Source of the DNA: Staphylococcus muscae
GTDB taxonomy: Bacteria; Bacillota; Bacilli; Staphylococcales; Staphylococcaceae
DNA: 64,000 nucleotides
Reading direction: 5' to 3'
Assembly (NCBI RefSeq): GCF_003019275.1
Contig: NZ_CP027848.1
Span: 1 to 64,000 of the forward strand
Shown here: piece by piece, positions 27,301 to 35,146 of the stretch
How positions within the stretch are numbered: position 1 is the first letter of the stretch
Layout of the letters: each line of letters begins with the position of its first letter
Made by a program: the position numbers and the translations under genes
Notes under the pieces: model-generated
What the model saw: only the letters and a program-made list of their open reading frames with translations
Database searches by the model: none
What the model was told of the DNA's origin: nothing

Positions 27301-28507
27301 ATACTGTTCCTCTACCGTCATATTCAGCGCTATCTGGTTGCAAACCGTAATATTGCAGGTTTGTTGCAACATAGTCTGCCATATTATTCATTTGACGTGC
27401 GAATGAATCGTAATCATGAACGTGTACGAGTTCCATATGAATGAAACGTTGGTTTGCTGCATATCCTGCACCATATGCAAGGTAATCTGTCGGTTGTGTT
27501 TCAACGATGCGTCTTCCATCGATAAAGCCATGTACGAATGCATTGTGGGCATTGCGTTTCATGTAAGCAATTTCGCCATCTATTGTTGATGAATCATTTG
27601 CTGTATCGTGGATAACAATTCCTTCAGGTTTACCGACACCACCACGATAGCCGTATCTAGGAATGTGGCGAGAGTAGTCTTCTTCATATTTTGGGACTTT
27701 AAAGTTTTTATTGCGAATATACGTATTAATTGATGAGTTGACTTTTGGTTTGTAAGCAGGTGCTGACATTTTTGGTGCTGCAGTTGCAGAGCGGAAAAAT
27801 GTTGTTGTTTCAGCAGGTGTTGCAGGCCCGCCTTTACCACCGATACGTGGTGGAGTAGGTGCATTTGCGTCCACTGTTGGTGCCTTGATTGCTGTTTGAT
27901 TGACAGGTGCAGGTGTCTTCTCGTTGCTAGCTGTTTGATTGACAGGTGCAGGTGTCTTCTCGTTGCTAGCTGTTTGGTTGGCAGGTGCAGGAGCAATCTC
28001 ATTGTTAGCCACTCTAGACGTTGTGTCTTCTGTTGTGTTTGCAATGGATGCTGTTTGAGCGGCAGGTTGCGTATTTTCTGCTTCACTATGCAAGTCAATA
28101 TCACTTTCAGGAATTGGTGCTTCTTCTTTAGTAAGTGTTGCGTTTTCTTCATTAGGTTGTGTTGTTTCTGTCTCTGCGTTCTTTGTTGCTTCAACTGTTT
28201 GATCAGTTTGGTTTTCTTGTAGAGTTGTTGAAGTTACTGATTGTTCAGCAGTTTTATTTGCTTCTGAATCAAGTGTTACTTGTGCTGGATCTTGGTATGT
28301 TTGTGTGCCAGCAATCTCGTGTTGGCTTTCAGTTGTTTGCTGTTTAGCAACTTCCCCTTGTTGCTTAGCAGTTTCGTCGTTTAATACATTGACGACTTCG
28401 GATTTTTGTGATGTTTCTGCTGCATCAACATGTTGTGCAGTGAGTGCAGTTCCAGCGAGTGTTAATGCAATCATTGATGGTGTTTTATACCCAAATTTTT
28501 TAACCAT
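24371..28507 (-). CDS. atl: Bifunctional autolysin Atl (amidase / glucosaminidase)
   Basis: A 1378-residue secreted wall hydrolase. Order: signal peptide ending near HVDA-AETS (about 30), a Thr/Gln/Glu-rich propeptide containing a 13-residue tandem repeat (residues about 180-206), an amidase_2 domain (about 270-470) with zinc-site His in GIVIHDTANDSS near residue 300, three GW-repeat modules (R1 to R3, SH3-like, wall and LTA binding), then a C-terminal endo-beta-N-acetylglucosaminidase (about 1130-1378) with catalytic Glu in HALLETGHGT near 1246. R1 and R2 are separated by an unusual Lys/Pro/Ala tandem repeat. The S. aureus protein is about 1250 residues. AAAGGAG precedes the ATG. Processing between amidase and glucosaminidase is expected from the family. 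Confidence 0.95.
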   Translation of the reverse strand: MVKKFGYKTPSMIALTLAGTALTAQHVDAAETSQKSEVVNVLNDETAKQQGEVAKQQTTESQHEIAGTQTYQDPAQVTLDSEANKTAEQSVTSTTLQENQTDQTVEATKNAETETTQPNEENATLTKEEAPIPESDIDLHSEAENTQPAAQTASIANTTEDTTSRVANNEIAPAPANQTASNEKTPAPVNQTASNEKTPAPVNQTAIKAPTVDANAPTPPRIGGKGGPATPAETTTFFRSATAAPKMSAPAYKPKVNSSINTYIRNKNFKVPKYEEDYSRHIPRYGYRGGVGKPEGIVIHDTANDSSTIDGEIAYMKRNAHNAFVHGFIDGRRIVETQPTDYLAYGAGYAANQRFIHMELVHVHDYDSFARQMNNMADYVATNLQYYGLQPDSAEYDGRGTVWTHLAVTRHLGGTDHVDPHGYLRAHNYSYNELYDLIQEKYQTKMGITTPAVSKTTTKPVAKKPTVTKKPAAKPTTTATNSPLKVSNDMGYGRINTTNKGLYTTVYDQKGIKTNKTNQTLKVTKNASLNGKNFYLVTDSKTNALIGWVNKSDVQYQKAQAVQSVRKNVTLKPGTTVYDVPWGTKTQVKGHSSKTAKQTFAAQKQQKIGSTQWLYGTVNKLTGWVNSNSIVTTPVAKPAVKKPAAKPVVKKPAVKKPVAKPVVKKPAVKKPVAKPAVKKPAVKKPVAKPAVKKPAIKKPAVKKPTSKVVVKKPVAKKLTKTPVKATAVSPLKVANDTGMGRINTKNNGLRATVYDKKGVKTAATERSMRVSKKASLNGQDYYLVTDYLSGTHIGWVKKQDVNYRKSEYAQVINKNFTINAGTKLYAAPWGSSHQVVGTVTGKNAQPFKAIRQQKVANTVYVYGTTNNLAGWVSQSALSLPKAVANVTTNVSRIGRLSANNSGLKASVYDKTSKNATQFADRTYKITKTATANNQNYVLLQNTNGKTPLGWVNAKDVFSQSLGATKATKATYTVNKNTSGLYAMPWGTAKQRIDTLKHLANRTFNATKSVAVGKDTFLYGNVNRKTGWINKNDLTALKVAPKTSSTKAVAPKKAAVSRPVTSQTLNHSNHYFVYNNNGYYYNHAGDKTAAGQLKRYYEKVFKVNKSTIVNGITWHYGSFKDGKKGWVKASDLRSQLTKQYQSAYTLDQAARKQYALTHKPQVQHIPGKWQNATFAEVRRAMDTERIAKDPRQKYQFLKLNQYQGLEASDLDKLLKNKGILSGQGQAFKEAAITHNINEIYLISHALLETGHGTSQLSNGGYVNRQNQIVKNPSKKYYNMFGIGAYDHDAVRSGFKTAQNYGWDSVRKSIVGGAKFIKERYIGSGQNTLYRMRWNPHNPAVHQYATDITWASHNANRMKNFYDQIGESGKYFDVDKYKTK
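26405..26600 (-). repeat. 42-bp tandem repeat in atl (KPAVKKP linker)
   Basis: Repeat units begin at 26447, 26489, 26531 and 26573, exactly 42 bases apart, each encoding a 14-residue unit such as VAKPVVKKPAVKKP. Units differ by single substitutions (TTAACAGC versus TTCACAAC). The array forms the flexible basic linker between GW modules R1 and R2. Confidence 0.9.
27891..27990 (-). repeat. 39-bp tandem repeat in the atl propeptide
   Basis: Two identical 39-base copies (27891-27929 and 27930-27968) and a diverged partial third encode NQTASNEKTPAPV units in the propeptide. Seen directly in the sequence. Confidence 0.9.
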
Positions 28508-28731
28508 TTCATTTCTCCTTTGACCTTGTAAAACTTTAAATATAAGTTGATTACTATTATTATATGCCTTTAAAAACGCAAATGGTGTTTTTTAATTAGA
28601 TTGTAATTTAACTTTAATATTGTTAGTCATATATATTAAAAAGGTGCTGTTTTCAAACATATCTTTGAATTATAAAAATTGTGATGAAAGTTCATACAGG
28701 GATTGAATTTGAATAATAAGTAGAAAGATAG

Positions 28732-29157
28732 CTAATTAATAGTTTTTTTCATATATCGGTGGGGGATATTCGCATCCATAAAAACATCACCATATGCGAC
28801 GTATCCTAACGCCTCATAAAAGGGGATAGCATGGGTTTGTGCACCGAGTTTAAAGTGTTGATACCCTTGTTCGGAAGCGATTTTTTCGATATATTGAATC
28901 AATTTCTTTCCGATGCCTTGTCCTCTATTGTTTTTCAAAACTGCAACACGTTCAATTTTTGCAGTGTCTCCAATACCACGATAACGTGCAGTAGCGATAG
29001 GATCTCCGGATGCATCATATCCGATAACGTATTGCGCAGTTAATTCATGTTCATCATATTCTTCAGAGGGAGAAACACCTTGTTCTTTCACGAATACAGT
29101 TTCACGTATTGCACGTACATGTTGATAATCTAAATCATTATTTACTTGTTTAAACAT
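28732..29157 (-). CDS. GNAT family N-acetyltransferase
   Basis: A 141-residue acetyltransferase with the acetyl-CoA loop VLKNNRGQGIGKKLIQYIEK (about 76-95) and FYEALGY near 117. The stretch RETVFVKEQGVSPSEEYDEH near the start is typical of ElaA/YjcF-like GNAT proteins. The ATG at 29157 has GGAGTG 7 bases upstream; an in-frame start at 29217 lacks one. Downstream of the DUF2538 gene but separated from it by a terminator. Substrate unknown. Confidence 0.8.
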   Translation of the reverse strand: MFKQVNNDLDYQHVRAIRETVFVKEQGVSPSEEYDEHELTAQYVIGYDASGDPIATARYRGIGDTAKIERVAVLKNNRGQGIGKKLIQYIEKIASEQGYQHFKLGAQTHAIPFYEALGYVAYGDVFMDANIPHRYMKKTIN

Positions 29158-29237
29158 ATCGTCACTCCTTGATTGATGGAATAATTCTATCGTATAGAAG
29201 ATGGGAGCGCAGTGCAAATAGAAGTTAGTGTTGAATC

Positions 29238-29281
29238 AAAAAAGTGAGATGCACATCTGTAAATGTACAATCTCACTTTGT
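29238..29281 (-). terminator. Terminator of the lcpB operon
   Basis: AAAGTGAGAT / ATCTCACTTT arms; on the minus strand T's follow. It separates the DUF2538 gene from the GNAT gene. Confidence 0.75.
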
Positions 29282-29293
29282 AGTTTTATTCGG

Positions 29294-29764
29294 TTACGCG
29301 GCATTTCTTCTAACAAGTGCTGTATACTGCCAAAAAATACGCATCTGTACGAGATTCCAGTTATTCAATCCCATCGTGTACCCAGAAGGCTTGAAGATGT
29401 GTACGTCCGTTACTTCTAATGCTGCAGCAACAAGATATTGAATAGGTACACTTAAGTTTGTCATTTCAGGCGTTAAGCCTTCTTCGTTATAGACCCAAGA
29501 GAACGGAAGTGGGGCATTGAAGACATCGATTGCATCAAATATTTCTGGAAGTGCAACGATATAACACGCACCATCGATAATTGGGTTGCTCTCACTTTCA
29601 CTGTAATAAAGTAACAGCGCTTCGTAATTCTCTCTATGTGCATGATTGACATAAAATAATTGATTGCGAAAATGTGCAAGGTCTTTACTATGAATAATCT
29701 GTTGCTCAAGCATGTTGAACATACCGTTAATTTGATTTATTTTTTCATGTGTATGGCGTGTCAT
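29294..29764 (-). CDS. DUF2538 family protein
   Basis: A 156-residue soluble protein (MTRHTHEKINQINGMFNMLE...) that I recognise as the staphylococcal DUF2538 family found beside the LCP gene near atl. No catalytic motif or signal peptide is visible. AGGAGG lies 7 bases before the ATG at 29764. An earlier in-frame ATG at 29785 overlaps the lcpB stop codon and has no site. Co-transcribed with lcpB. Function unknown. Confidence 0.72.
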   Translation of the reverse strand: MTRHTHEKINQINGMFNMLEQQIIHSKDLAHFRNQLFYVNHAHRENYEALLLYYSESESNPIIDGACYIVALPEIFDAIDVFNAPLPFSWVYNEEGLTPEMTNLSVPIQYLVAAALEVTDVHIFKPSGYTMGLNNWNLVQMRIFWQYTALVRRNAA

Positions 29765-29784
29765 GTAATGACCTCCTATTGCCA

Positions 29785-30996
29785 TTAGTAGTATGTGTTA
29801 GGATCAAATTGTGTACCGTCTGCTGTGGATGACTCGGCATATGGATCTTGAGTCGCATATGGATCGGGTTCTCCTTGATCATATGAAGGGACTTCACTCT
29901 GTTCATATTCTTGGTTTTGTTCATCGGATGATGTTCCTTCATTCTCGGAAGATTGAAAAGCTTCATCAACTAAACTTTGATCAATTTCAGTCAAAGGTGG
30001 AATACCACCGTAAAACGAGATGACACGATTCATTAAGAAGTCATCATCTTTATTCGGTGCTAAACCTAAGTCTTTTCTTAATATATTACTCGTTTTAACA
30101 AGGTCATCTTCATCGGGAAGAATGTAATATAAACCATTCAATATCTCATTCTCACCTTTTAATTGTTGAGATTTGATCTTTGTATTACCTGTTAAATAAG
30201 TAGAAGCGAGCGAGCGCACCTCTTCATAAGATAAGTTATGGTTTGCATTTTTCCCGACAATTTCAATAATATCATCTAACTTTCGTAATGACTGTGTATC
30301 TTGCGCCTTCTTAAAAAGCAGTTTTAATACTTCCATCTGACGCTCACCACGTTTCAAGTCAGAATCCTGTTTTCGTGTACGTGTAATCGCTAACGCTTGA
30401 TCACCGTTCAGCAATTGTTTTCCTTTTTTAATTTTGATACGTCCTTGGTCCGTCGTATTCGGTTCATCGATATCATAAGGAACATCATATTCAATGCCGC
30501 CAAGTTCGTCTACCGTTTTGACAAAAGCTTCCATATTAATACGGATATAATAATCGACAGGTACATTAAGTGTCGATTCAAGTGCATCCATCGAAGCTTG
30601 AGGACCGCCATAAGCATGTGCGTGTGTTATTTTGTCGAAATAGCCGACTTCTGGAATATAGCTTAGTGTGTCACGCGGAATACTTAATAAACGAATATCT
30701 TTAGTTTCTGGATTAAGTGTTGTAAGTATCATTGCATCTGTTCTTGATTGTTCAGTACTTTGGCCATTTTCACGTCTAGAACTACTGTCATCAATCCCCA
30801 GAAATAGAATTGTAACTGGATCTGAAGCTGCCTTTACAGGTGTATCTCTTAGATTGGATTGTCGTTCATTTGATTTTGAAAAGGAATCATTAAACGCCCC
30901 TTTTGATGAATGTAATAACATGAAACCAAATATAGTAGGAACAACGATGAGCATTAATGCTAATACGGTTAATAATATTTTTAGTCCTTTATTCAT
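29785..30996 (-). CDS. lcpB: LytR-CpsA-Psr family wall polymer ligase, LcpB-like
   Basis: A 403-residue membrane-anchored LCP protein that transfers wall teichoic acid or related polymers from lipid carriers to peptidoglycan. A short cytoplasmic start, one helix (about 7-29), then an extracellular LCP domain with TILFLGIDDSSS, SRTDAMILTTL, LSIPRDTLSYI and AITRTRKQDSDLKRGERQ (catalytic Arg/Asp residues). The C-terminal 60 residues are a disordered Glu/Gln/Ser/Tyr-rich tail. Its position near atl corresponds to S. aureus LcpB, which decides the symbol. AGGAG precedes the ATG. Confidence 0.85.
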   Translation of the reverse strand: MNKGLKILLTVLALMLIVVPTIFGFMLLHSSKGAFNDSFSKSNERQSNLRDTPVKAASDPVTILFLGIDDSSSRRENGQSTEQSRTDAMILTTLNPETKDIRLLSIPRDTLSYIPEVGYFDKITHAHAYGGPQASMDALESTLNVPVDYYIRINMEAFVKTVDELGGIEYDVPYDIDEPNTTDQGRIKIKKGKQLLNGDQALAITRTRKQDSDLKRGERQMEVLKLLFKKAQDTQSLRKLDDIIEIVGKNANHNLSYEEVRSLASTYLTGNTKIKSQQLKGENEILNGLYYILPDEDDLVKTSNILRKDLGLAPNKDDDFLMNRVISFYGGIPPLTEIDQSLVDEAFQSSENEGTSSDEQNQEYEQSEVPSYDQGEPDPYATQDPYAESSTADGTQFDPNTYY

Positions 30997-31270
30997 AGGT
31001 TATTGCTCCTAAAAAAGTGTTGAATTACAAATCATACTTTATTGTAATGTATTTTACTGGCTAGTTTCAATGATTTGTGACTAAACTTATGCGTGATATA
31101 TTGAAATTTATTCATGTGACACAAAATATATGATAAATGAAGCAAATATATTCATAGTTATAACGATTTTCTCATACTTTAGGCTGAAATATAAAAAAAG
31201 GTGCATATTGATTCTAATAAAAGGGTACTACATATAATGTAACAAACATATAAATTGTGGAGGGAAACAA

Positions 31271-31924
31271 ATGAAATTTAAAATTTTAACATTACTATTA
31301 TCGGCAGGTATTGTTTTAGCTGCTTGTGGCAATGATAATGACGACAACATGGATAAAAAAGAAGACAATCAACAAACGACACAATCATCAAATGATAAGA
31401 TGGATAAAGATCAGAATGATATGGACGATCAAGATGATATGGACGACCAAAATGAGAGTAATGATCAACAGTCTGATAAAATGAATGATCAAACAGTCCA
31501 ATTAAAAGATATTCAAACCGAACCAGAAGAAGCAATTAAAACAGCACAAAAAGCATTCGATGGTAAAATGAAAAAAATTGAATATAAGCAAGATAATGGT
31601 GAATGGATTTATAAAATTGACTTAGTGAATGGAAATAAGGAAGCTGAAGTCAAAGTATCTGATAAAGACAATAAAGCCATTAAAACTGAAGAAGAAACAG
31701 AAAATGACAACCAAGATAACAAAACAATCGATTACAAAGAGATGGTTTCTTATGATCAAGCTGTAAAAACAGCACAAAAAGAAACAAAAGGTGACTTGAA
31801 ACAATGGAAGTTAAATGAAGATGACGGTCAATTGGTGTATGAAGTTAAAATTGCAGATCAAAATAATGATAGAGAGTATTTAATTGATGCAAAATCAGGT
31901 AAATTAATCGGTGAAGATAAATAA
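31271..31924 (+). CDS. PepSY-domain lipoprotein
   Basis: A 217-residue lipoprotein. The signal MKFKILTLLLSAGIVLAACG has a clean lipobox (LAAC, Cys at 19). A low-complexity Asp/Asn/Gln/Met-rich spacer (about 20-75) leads to two PepSY-like repeats (about 82-140 and 155-217: EAIKTAQKAFDG...WIYKIDLV and QAVKTAQKETKG...LVYEVKIA, each ending in a DxxxGK/N-type turn). PepSY modules are thought to inhibit proteases or bind partners outside the cell. GGAGGG precedes the ATG. Monocistronic; a terminator follows at once. Confidence 0.85.
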   Translation: MKFKILTLLLSAGIVLAACGNDNDDNMDKKEDNQQTTQSSNDKMDKDQNDMDDQDDMDDQNESNDQQSDKMNDQTVQLKDIQTEPEEAIKTAQKAFDGKMKKIEYKQDNGEWIYKIDLVNGNKEAEVKVSDKDNKAIKTEEETENDNQDNKTIDYKEMVSYDQAVKTAQKETKGDLKQWKLNEDDGQLVYEVKIADQNNDREYLIDAKSGKLIGEDK

Positions 31925-31932
31925 TAATCACC

Positions 31933-31969
31933 GAAGCGGGGCAACAGATGTTGTCTCGCGTTTTTTATG
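31933..31969 (+). terminator. Terminator of the PepSY lipoprotein gene
   Basis: GCGGGGCAACA / TGTTGTCTCGC hairpin followed by GTTTTTT. Confidence 0.75.
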
Positions 31970-32112
31970 GGTCTTAATCTTTTGTGGTGGGATGGCATGA
32001 AATGCTATCCCGCCTTTTTTATGTTTTAAATCATTTGGATACAAAAAAGCGCTCACGCCTCTATAATTTTAAGTGACTAAACAAAAAAATAAAGAGGAGA
32101 CATGATGCGCCT

Positions 32113-33423
32113 ATGTGTAATGATATATTAAAACTACTAAAAATAAAAGATGAAAATATTCAAGTTCTTAAGGTGGAAGAAGATGTAGAAGTGCGTGGTC
32201 GGCTTTCTACGGTTGTTTATGGAACACTTTCTTATACACCCAAAGCTTGTATGAAGTGTGGTTGTGTCAATGATGGGCAAATCCATAAGCATGGTAAACG
32301 CGTTTCGCGTTTAACACTATTAAAATCTCAAGAATCCAATGTTTATCTTAATTTAGCGAAAGAACGCTTTAAGTGTCTACATTGTTTAAAGACTTTTACG
32401 GCTCAAACAAACATTGTTGATAGTAACTGCTTTATTACCAACCGTGTGAAATTAGCGATTCAGGATAAACTCACACGTGTACAGTGTGAGATAGATATCG
32501 CTCATGATTGTAGTGTTTCACCGAGTACAGTTAAAAGATGTATTCATCAACTCTCACAATCATTAATAGTCAAACCTTCATCTGGATTGCCAAAACATAT
32601 CTCCATAGATGAGTTTAAAAGCGTTAAGAACGTGACAACAGCGATGAGTTTTTTGTTTATAGATAATGAAACGAATCAGATTATTGATATCTTAGAAGAT
32701 AGACGTATTCATAAACTCAAAGAGTACTTCTATCGCTTTGATCGACGTGAACGATTAGCTGTTAAAACTGTAACTGCTGATATGTATGAACCATACATCA
32801 ACTTCATTCATGAAGTATTTCCAAATGCGATTTTGATCTTTGATCGCTTTCACATTGTTCAGCACCTTAATCGTGAATTAAATAAGCAACGTATTTCTGT
32901 AATGAATGCTTATCGCTATCGATCATCAACAGATTACACGAAAATGAAAAAGCACTGGAAACTCTTTCTTTCTGACAGGCAGGATATTAATAGTTATGAA
33001 TACTTTTGGTCGAAGTCTTTCAAAACGTACACAACATCAAGAGATGTTTTAACATATCTACTAAGTCTTGATCAGCAGCTCTATGACACTTATATGTTAG
33101 TTCATCAACTTCGTGAAGCATTGAAACAATGTGACTGGTTACGTTTCAAAGAAACTTTAATGGGTGTCGAAAAGAAGCATGTATCACGTGGTGTTTGGCG
33201 TATCATTCGATTCTATAAGAAATACGAGTATGTCCTTTACTCAACAATCAAGTACCCGAAGTTTAACAATGGAGCGATTGAAGGTATCAATAATAAAATT
33301 AAGCTTATTAAACGTGTATCATATGGCTATCGCAACTTTAATAACTTTAAAGCGAGAATACTCATCATTTTTAAGCTGTATCAACGTTCTAAAAAGCAAG
33401 AGCTATTAAGCTGTGTTGCATAA
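32113..33423 (+). CDS. ISL3 family transposase
   Basis: A 436-residue DDE transposase. An N-terminal zinc-finger-like domain has CMKCGC and CLHC cysteine pairs (about 40-95), followed by a helix-turn-helix (CSVSPSTVKRCIHQL near 135-150). The DDE domain shows ISIDEFKSV (first Asp), LIFDRFHIVQHLNREL (second Asp) and NNGAIEGINNKIKLIKRVSYGYRN (the Glu, typical of ISL3). The frame is intact and full length, so the element may be active. The leader palindrome before the gene could limit read-through translation. Confidence 0.93.
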   Translation: MCNDILKLLKIKDENIQVLKVEEDVEVRGRLSTVVYGTLSYTPKACMKCGCVNDGQIHKHGKRVSRLTLLKSQESNVYLNLAKERFKCLHCLKTFTAQTNIVDSNCFITNRVKLAIQDKLTRVQCEIDIAHDCSVSPSTVKRCIHQLSQSLIVKPSSGLPKHISIDEFKSVKNVTTAMSFLFIDNETNQIIDILEDRRIHKLKEYFYRFDRRERLAVKTVTADMYEPYINFIHEVFPNAILIFDRFHIVQHLNRELNKQRISVMNAYRYRSSTDYTKMKKHWKLFLSDRQDINSYEYFWSKSFKTYTTSRDVLTYLLSLDQQLYDTYMLVHQLREALKQCDWLRFKETLMGVEKKHVSRGVWRIIRFYKKYEYVLYSTIKYPKFNNGAIEGINNKIKLIKRVSYGYRNFNNFKARILIIFKLYQRSKKQELLSCVA

Positions 33424-33478
33424 AGATTACCTCGTAACTTAACATGTCACAAACGCTCATATAACTGTATGGTGTAAA

Positions 33479-33605
33479 ATCATTTCTAATACGAGACGCC
33501 TAAGGCAACAAGCCGAACTGAAAATCCATTTTGGCTTCACTTATTCAATAAAGCCAAAATTAGTTGAAGTGAGGCGCCTTGGCAAGTGAGTATTAAAGAA
33601 ATGAT
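33479..33605. repeat. Large palindrome downstream of the transposase
   Basis: Outer arms ATCATTTCTAATAC (33479-33492) and GTATTAAAGAAATGAT (33590-33605), middle arms GACGCCTAAGGC / GGCGCCTTGGCA-like, and a perfect inner 9-base stem TTTTGGCTT (33529-33537) / AAGCCAAAA (33551-33559). No ORF of note. It may be part of the IS right end, a MITE-like insertion or a structured RNA. Confidence 0.6.
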
Positions 33606-33612
33606 AGTACTC

Positions 33613-33646
33613 AAAAAGCGTACAATTAATGAATAACTGTACGCTT
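33613..33646 (-). terminator. Terminator-like hairpin right of the palindrome
   Basis: AAGCGTACA / TGTACGCTT; the T-run follows on the minus strand only, so it would block transcription entering the IS from the hmp side. Confidence 0.55.
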
Positions 33647-33754
33647 AAATGAATGTAGTGATTACTACGTGTTATGATTAAGTTAAATATAAAATTAGTT
33701 ACTTTTAATTATCTGCCCACCACAAAAGATGGACATCCTTTTTTATATCAAATC

Positions 33755-33790
33755 AAAAAAATGGTTGCGATATGATCGCAACCATTTTTG
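33755..33790 (-). terminator. Terminator of hmp
   Basis: AAAATGGTTGCGAT / ATCGCAACCATTTT with a three-base loop and T/A tails on both sides. Confidence 0.85.
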
Positions 33791-33798
33791 TACAAATA

Positions 33799-34944
33799 TT
33801 AAATAGCAACACTTAAACGTGGTACAAATGTTTCGAAGTGGATTCTGTTTTCATCTACACCTAATTCTTGTAACTCTTGAATCATAGATTGTAAGAATGG
33901 CGTACCACCACAGATGTATACTTCTGTATCATCTGTTAAATAATCTTTAAGCTCTGCAGCTTTTAAGTAACCTTCTTGATCACGTAAGTGTGTGTGTAAC
34001 TTCGCATCTTTTGCTTCTTCAGTAATCTTATCAAGCTCAGCTTTGAACGCAACGTCTTGTTCTGAACCAGCAACATTGATGAATTTTGCATTTGCACCTT
34101 GTTGTGCAGCATGACGGTACATAGATACTAATGGTGTTACCCCAACGCCAGAACCTAAGAATAATTGTGGTTTTTCTGCGTTGTGTACTTGGAAACCACC
34201 CACAGGTGCAGATAAGTTAATCATGTCGCCTTCTTTGAACTCGTCATGTAAAATTGTAGAAACTTCACCTTCATGACCTTCACTCACTTCACGGCGTACA
34301 CCGAATGTAATGAAGTCTTTACCACCGTCAACGATTGAGTAGTGACGTTTTGCACGGTAAGGTAACTTTTCGCTTTCAACATCAACTGTAATATATTGAC
34401 CAGGGACAAATTGGCTTAAGTCTTGATCACTTGATACAACAGTGAAAGCTTTGATGTTGTGTGTGACTTCTTCAATTTTTTCGATTTTGAAAGGTTTGAA
34501 ACCTTCCCAAGCCATTCCTGCATAGATGTCTTTTTCAATTGAAATAAATGCGTCTGCGATCACACCGTATGCTTTTGCCCAAGTTTTGATGATTGGGTGG
34601 TTTTCATCCACACCAACTACGTCTTGGATTGCAGCTAATAGGTTTTCACCAACGATAGGGTAGTGTTCTTCGCGTACATCTAATGCGCAGTGTTTGTATC
34701 CAATTTCTTTGACGATTGGCACAATTGGTGTAAAGTCTTCAATATTCATTGCAGCAGCAAGTACAGATTGCGCTAAAGCTGTTGATTGAAAACCTTTTTT
34801 CTGGTTTGTTTGGTTAAACATATTGCGTAGTTCAGGATGTTGACTGAACATTCTATTGTAGAATCGTGATGTGATTTCCGTACCTTTTTCTTTTAATACG
34901 GGAACTGTTTCTAAAATAATCCCTTTTTCTTCTTGTGTTAACAC
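33799..34944 (-). CDS. hmp: Flavohaemoprotein (nitric oxide dioxygenase)
   Basis: A 381-residue enzyme detoxifying NO to nitrate with O2 and NAD(P)H. N-terminal globin domain (1-about 140) with TyrB10 in SRFYNRMF, distal FNQTNQKKG and proximal His in GYKHCALDV (near 85). FAD domain with RAKRHYSIV, then NAD domain with FLGSGVGVTPLVSMY and CGGTPFLQSM. The C-terminus ETFVPRLSV is typical. I place the start at GTG 34944 because GGAG lies 9 bases upstream, and the protein then begins MLTQEEK as in S. aureus. The upstream GTG at 34953 is part of the binding site. Confidence 0.93.
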   Translation of the reverse strand: MLTQEEKGIILETVPVLKEKGTEITSRFYNRMFSQHPELRNMFNQTNQKKGFQSTALAQSVLAAAMNIEDFTPIVPIVKEIGYKHCALDVREEHYPIVGENLLAAIQDVVGVDENHPIIKTWAKAYGVIADAFISIEKDIYAGMAWEGFKPFKIEKIEEVTHNIKAFTVVSSDQDLSQFVPGQYITVDVESEKLPYRAKRHYSIVDGGKDFITFGVRREVSEGHEGEVSTILHDEFKEGDMINLSAPVGGFQVHNAEKPQLFLGSGVGVTPLVSMYRHAAQQGANAKFINVAGSEQDVAFKAELDKITEEAKDAKLHTHLRDQEGYLKAAELKDYLTDDTEVYICGGTPFLQSMIQELQELGVDENRIHFETFVPRLSVAI

Positions 34945-34997
34945 AACAATCACTCCTTAAAGGTATTTACTCTTTATATTATTCACTAACTATCTGT

Positions 34998-35017
34998 ATG
35001 CGTAAATAAAAACGCAT
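34998..35017. promoter_or_regulatory. Inverted repeat upstream of hmp
   Basis: ATGCGT (34998-35003) and ACGCAT (35012-35017) are separated by 8 A/T bases, about 55 bases before the hmp start. On the minus strand it falls between TTGCAT and TACAGA, spaced 17 bases, a possible promoter. A regulator site is plausible but not identified. Confidence 0.3.
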
Positions 35018-35146
35018 GCAATAGCGAGTGAGATAACAAGTGTTCACAAAAATAAAACATGTAAGTCCATAGTAGGATTCCATCTTGTCCAAAAAAATGT
35101 ATAATAGTCTGTGACAGTACATACAGAATGGAGGACCACACCAAAT

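Larger units (their letters stand above)
31977..33730 (+). mobile_element. ISL3-family insertion sequence (proposed borders)
   Basis: A full ISL3-type transposase gene lies between a 15-base inverted repeat: ATCTTTTGTGGTGGG at 31977-31991 and its exact complement at 33716-33730. The left part also holds a T-tailed hairpin (31986-32022) and a leader palindrome shared with the relic at 8083. The 8-base flanks (GGGTCTTA and GGACATCC) do not match, so no target duplication is visible and the exact borders stay uncertain. At 1754 bases it is slightly longer than typical ISL3 members because of 300 non-coding bases on the right. Confidence 0.6.

Noticed and set aside
27580..28194. A 204-codon reverse-strand ORF within atl, rich in Gln/His/Leu.
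   Set aside because: It is a frame shadow of the repetitive atl propeptide and amidase start; composition is abnormal and there is no ribosome binding site.
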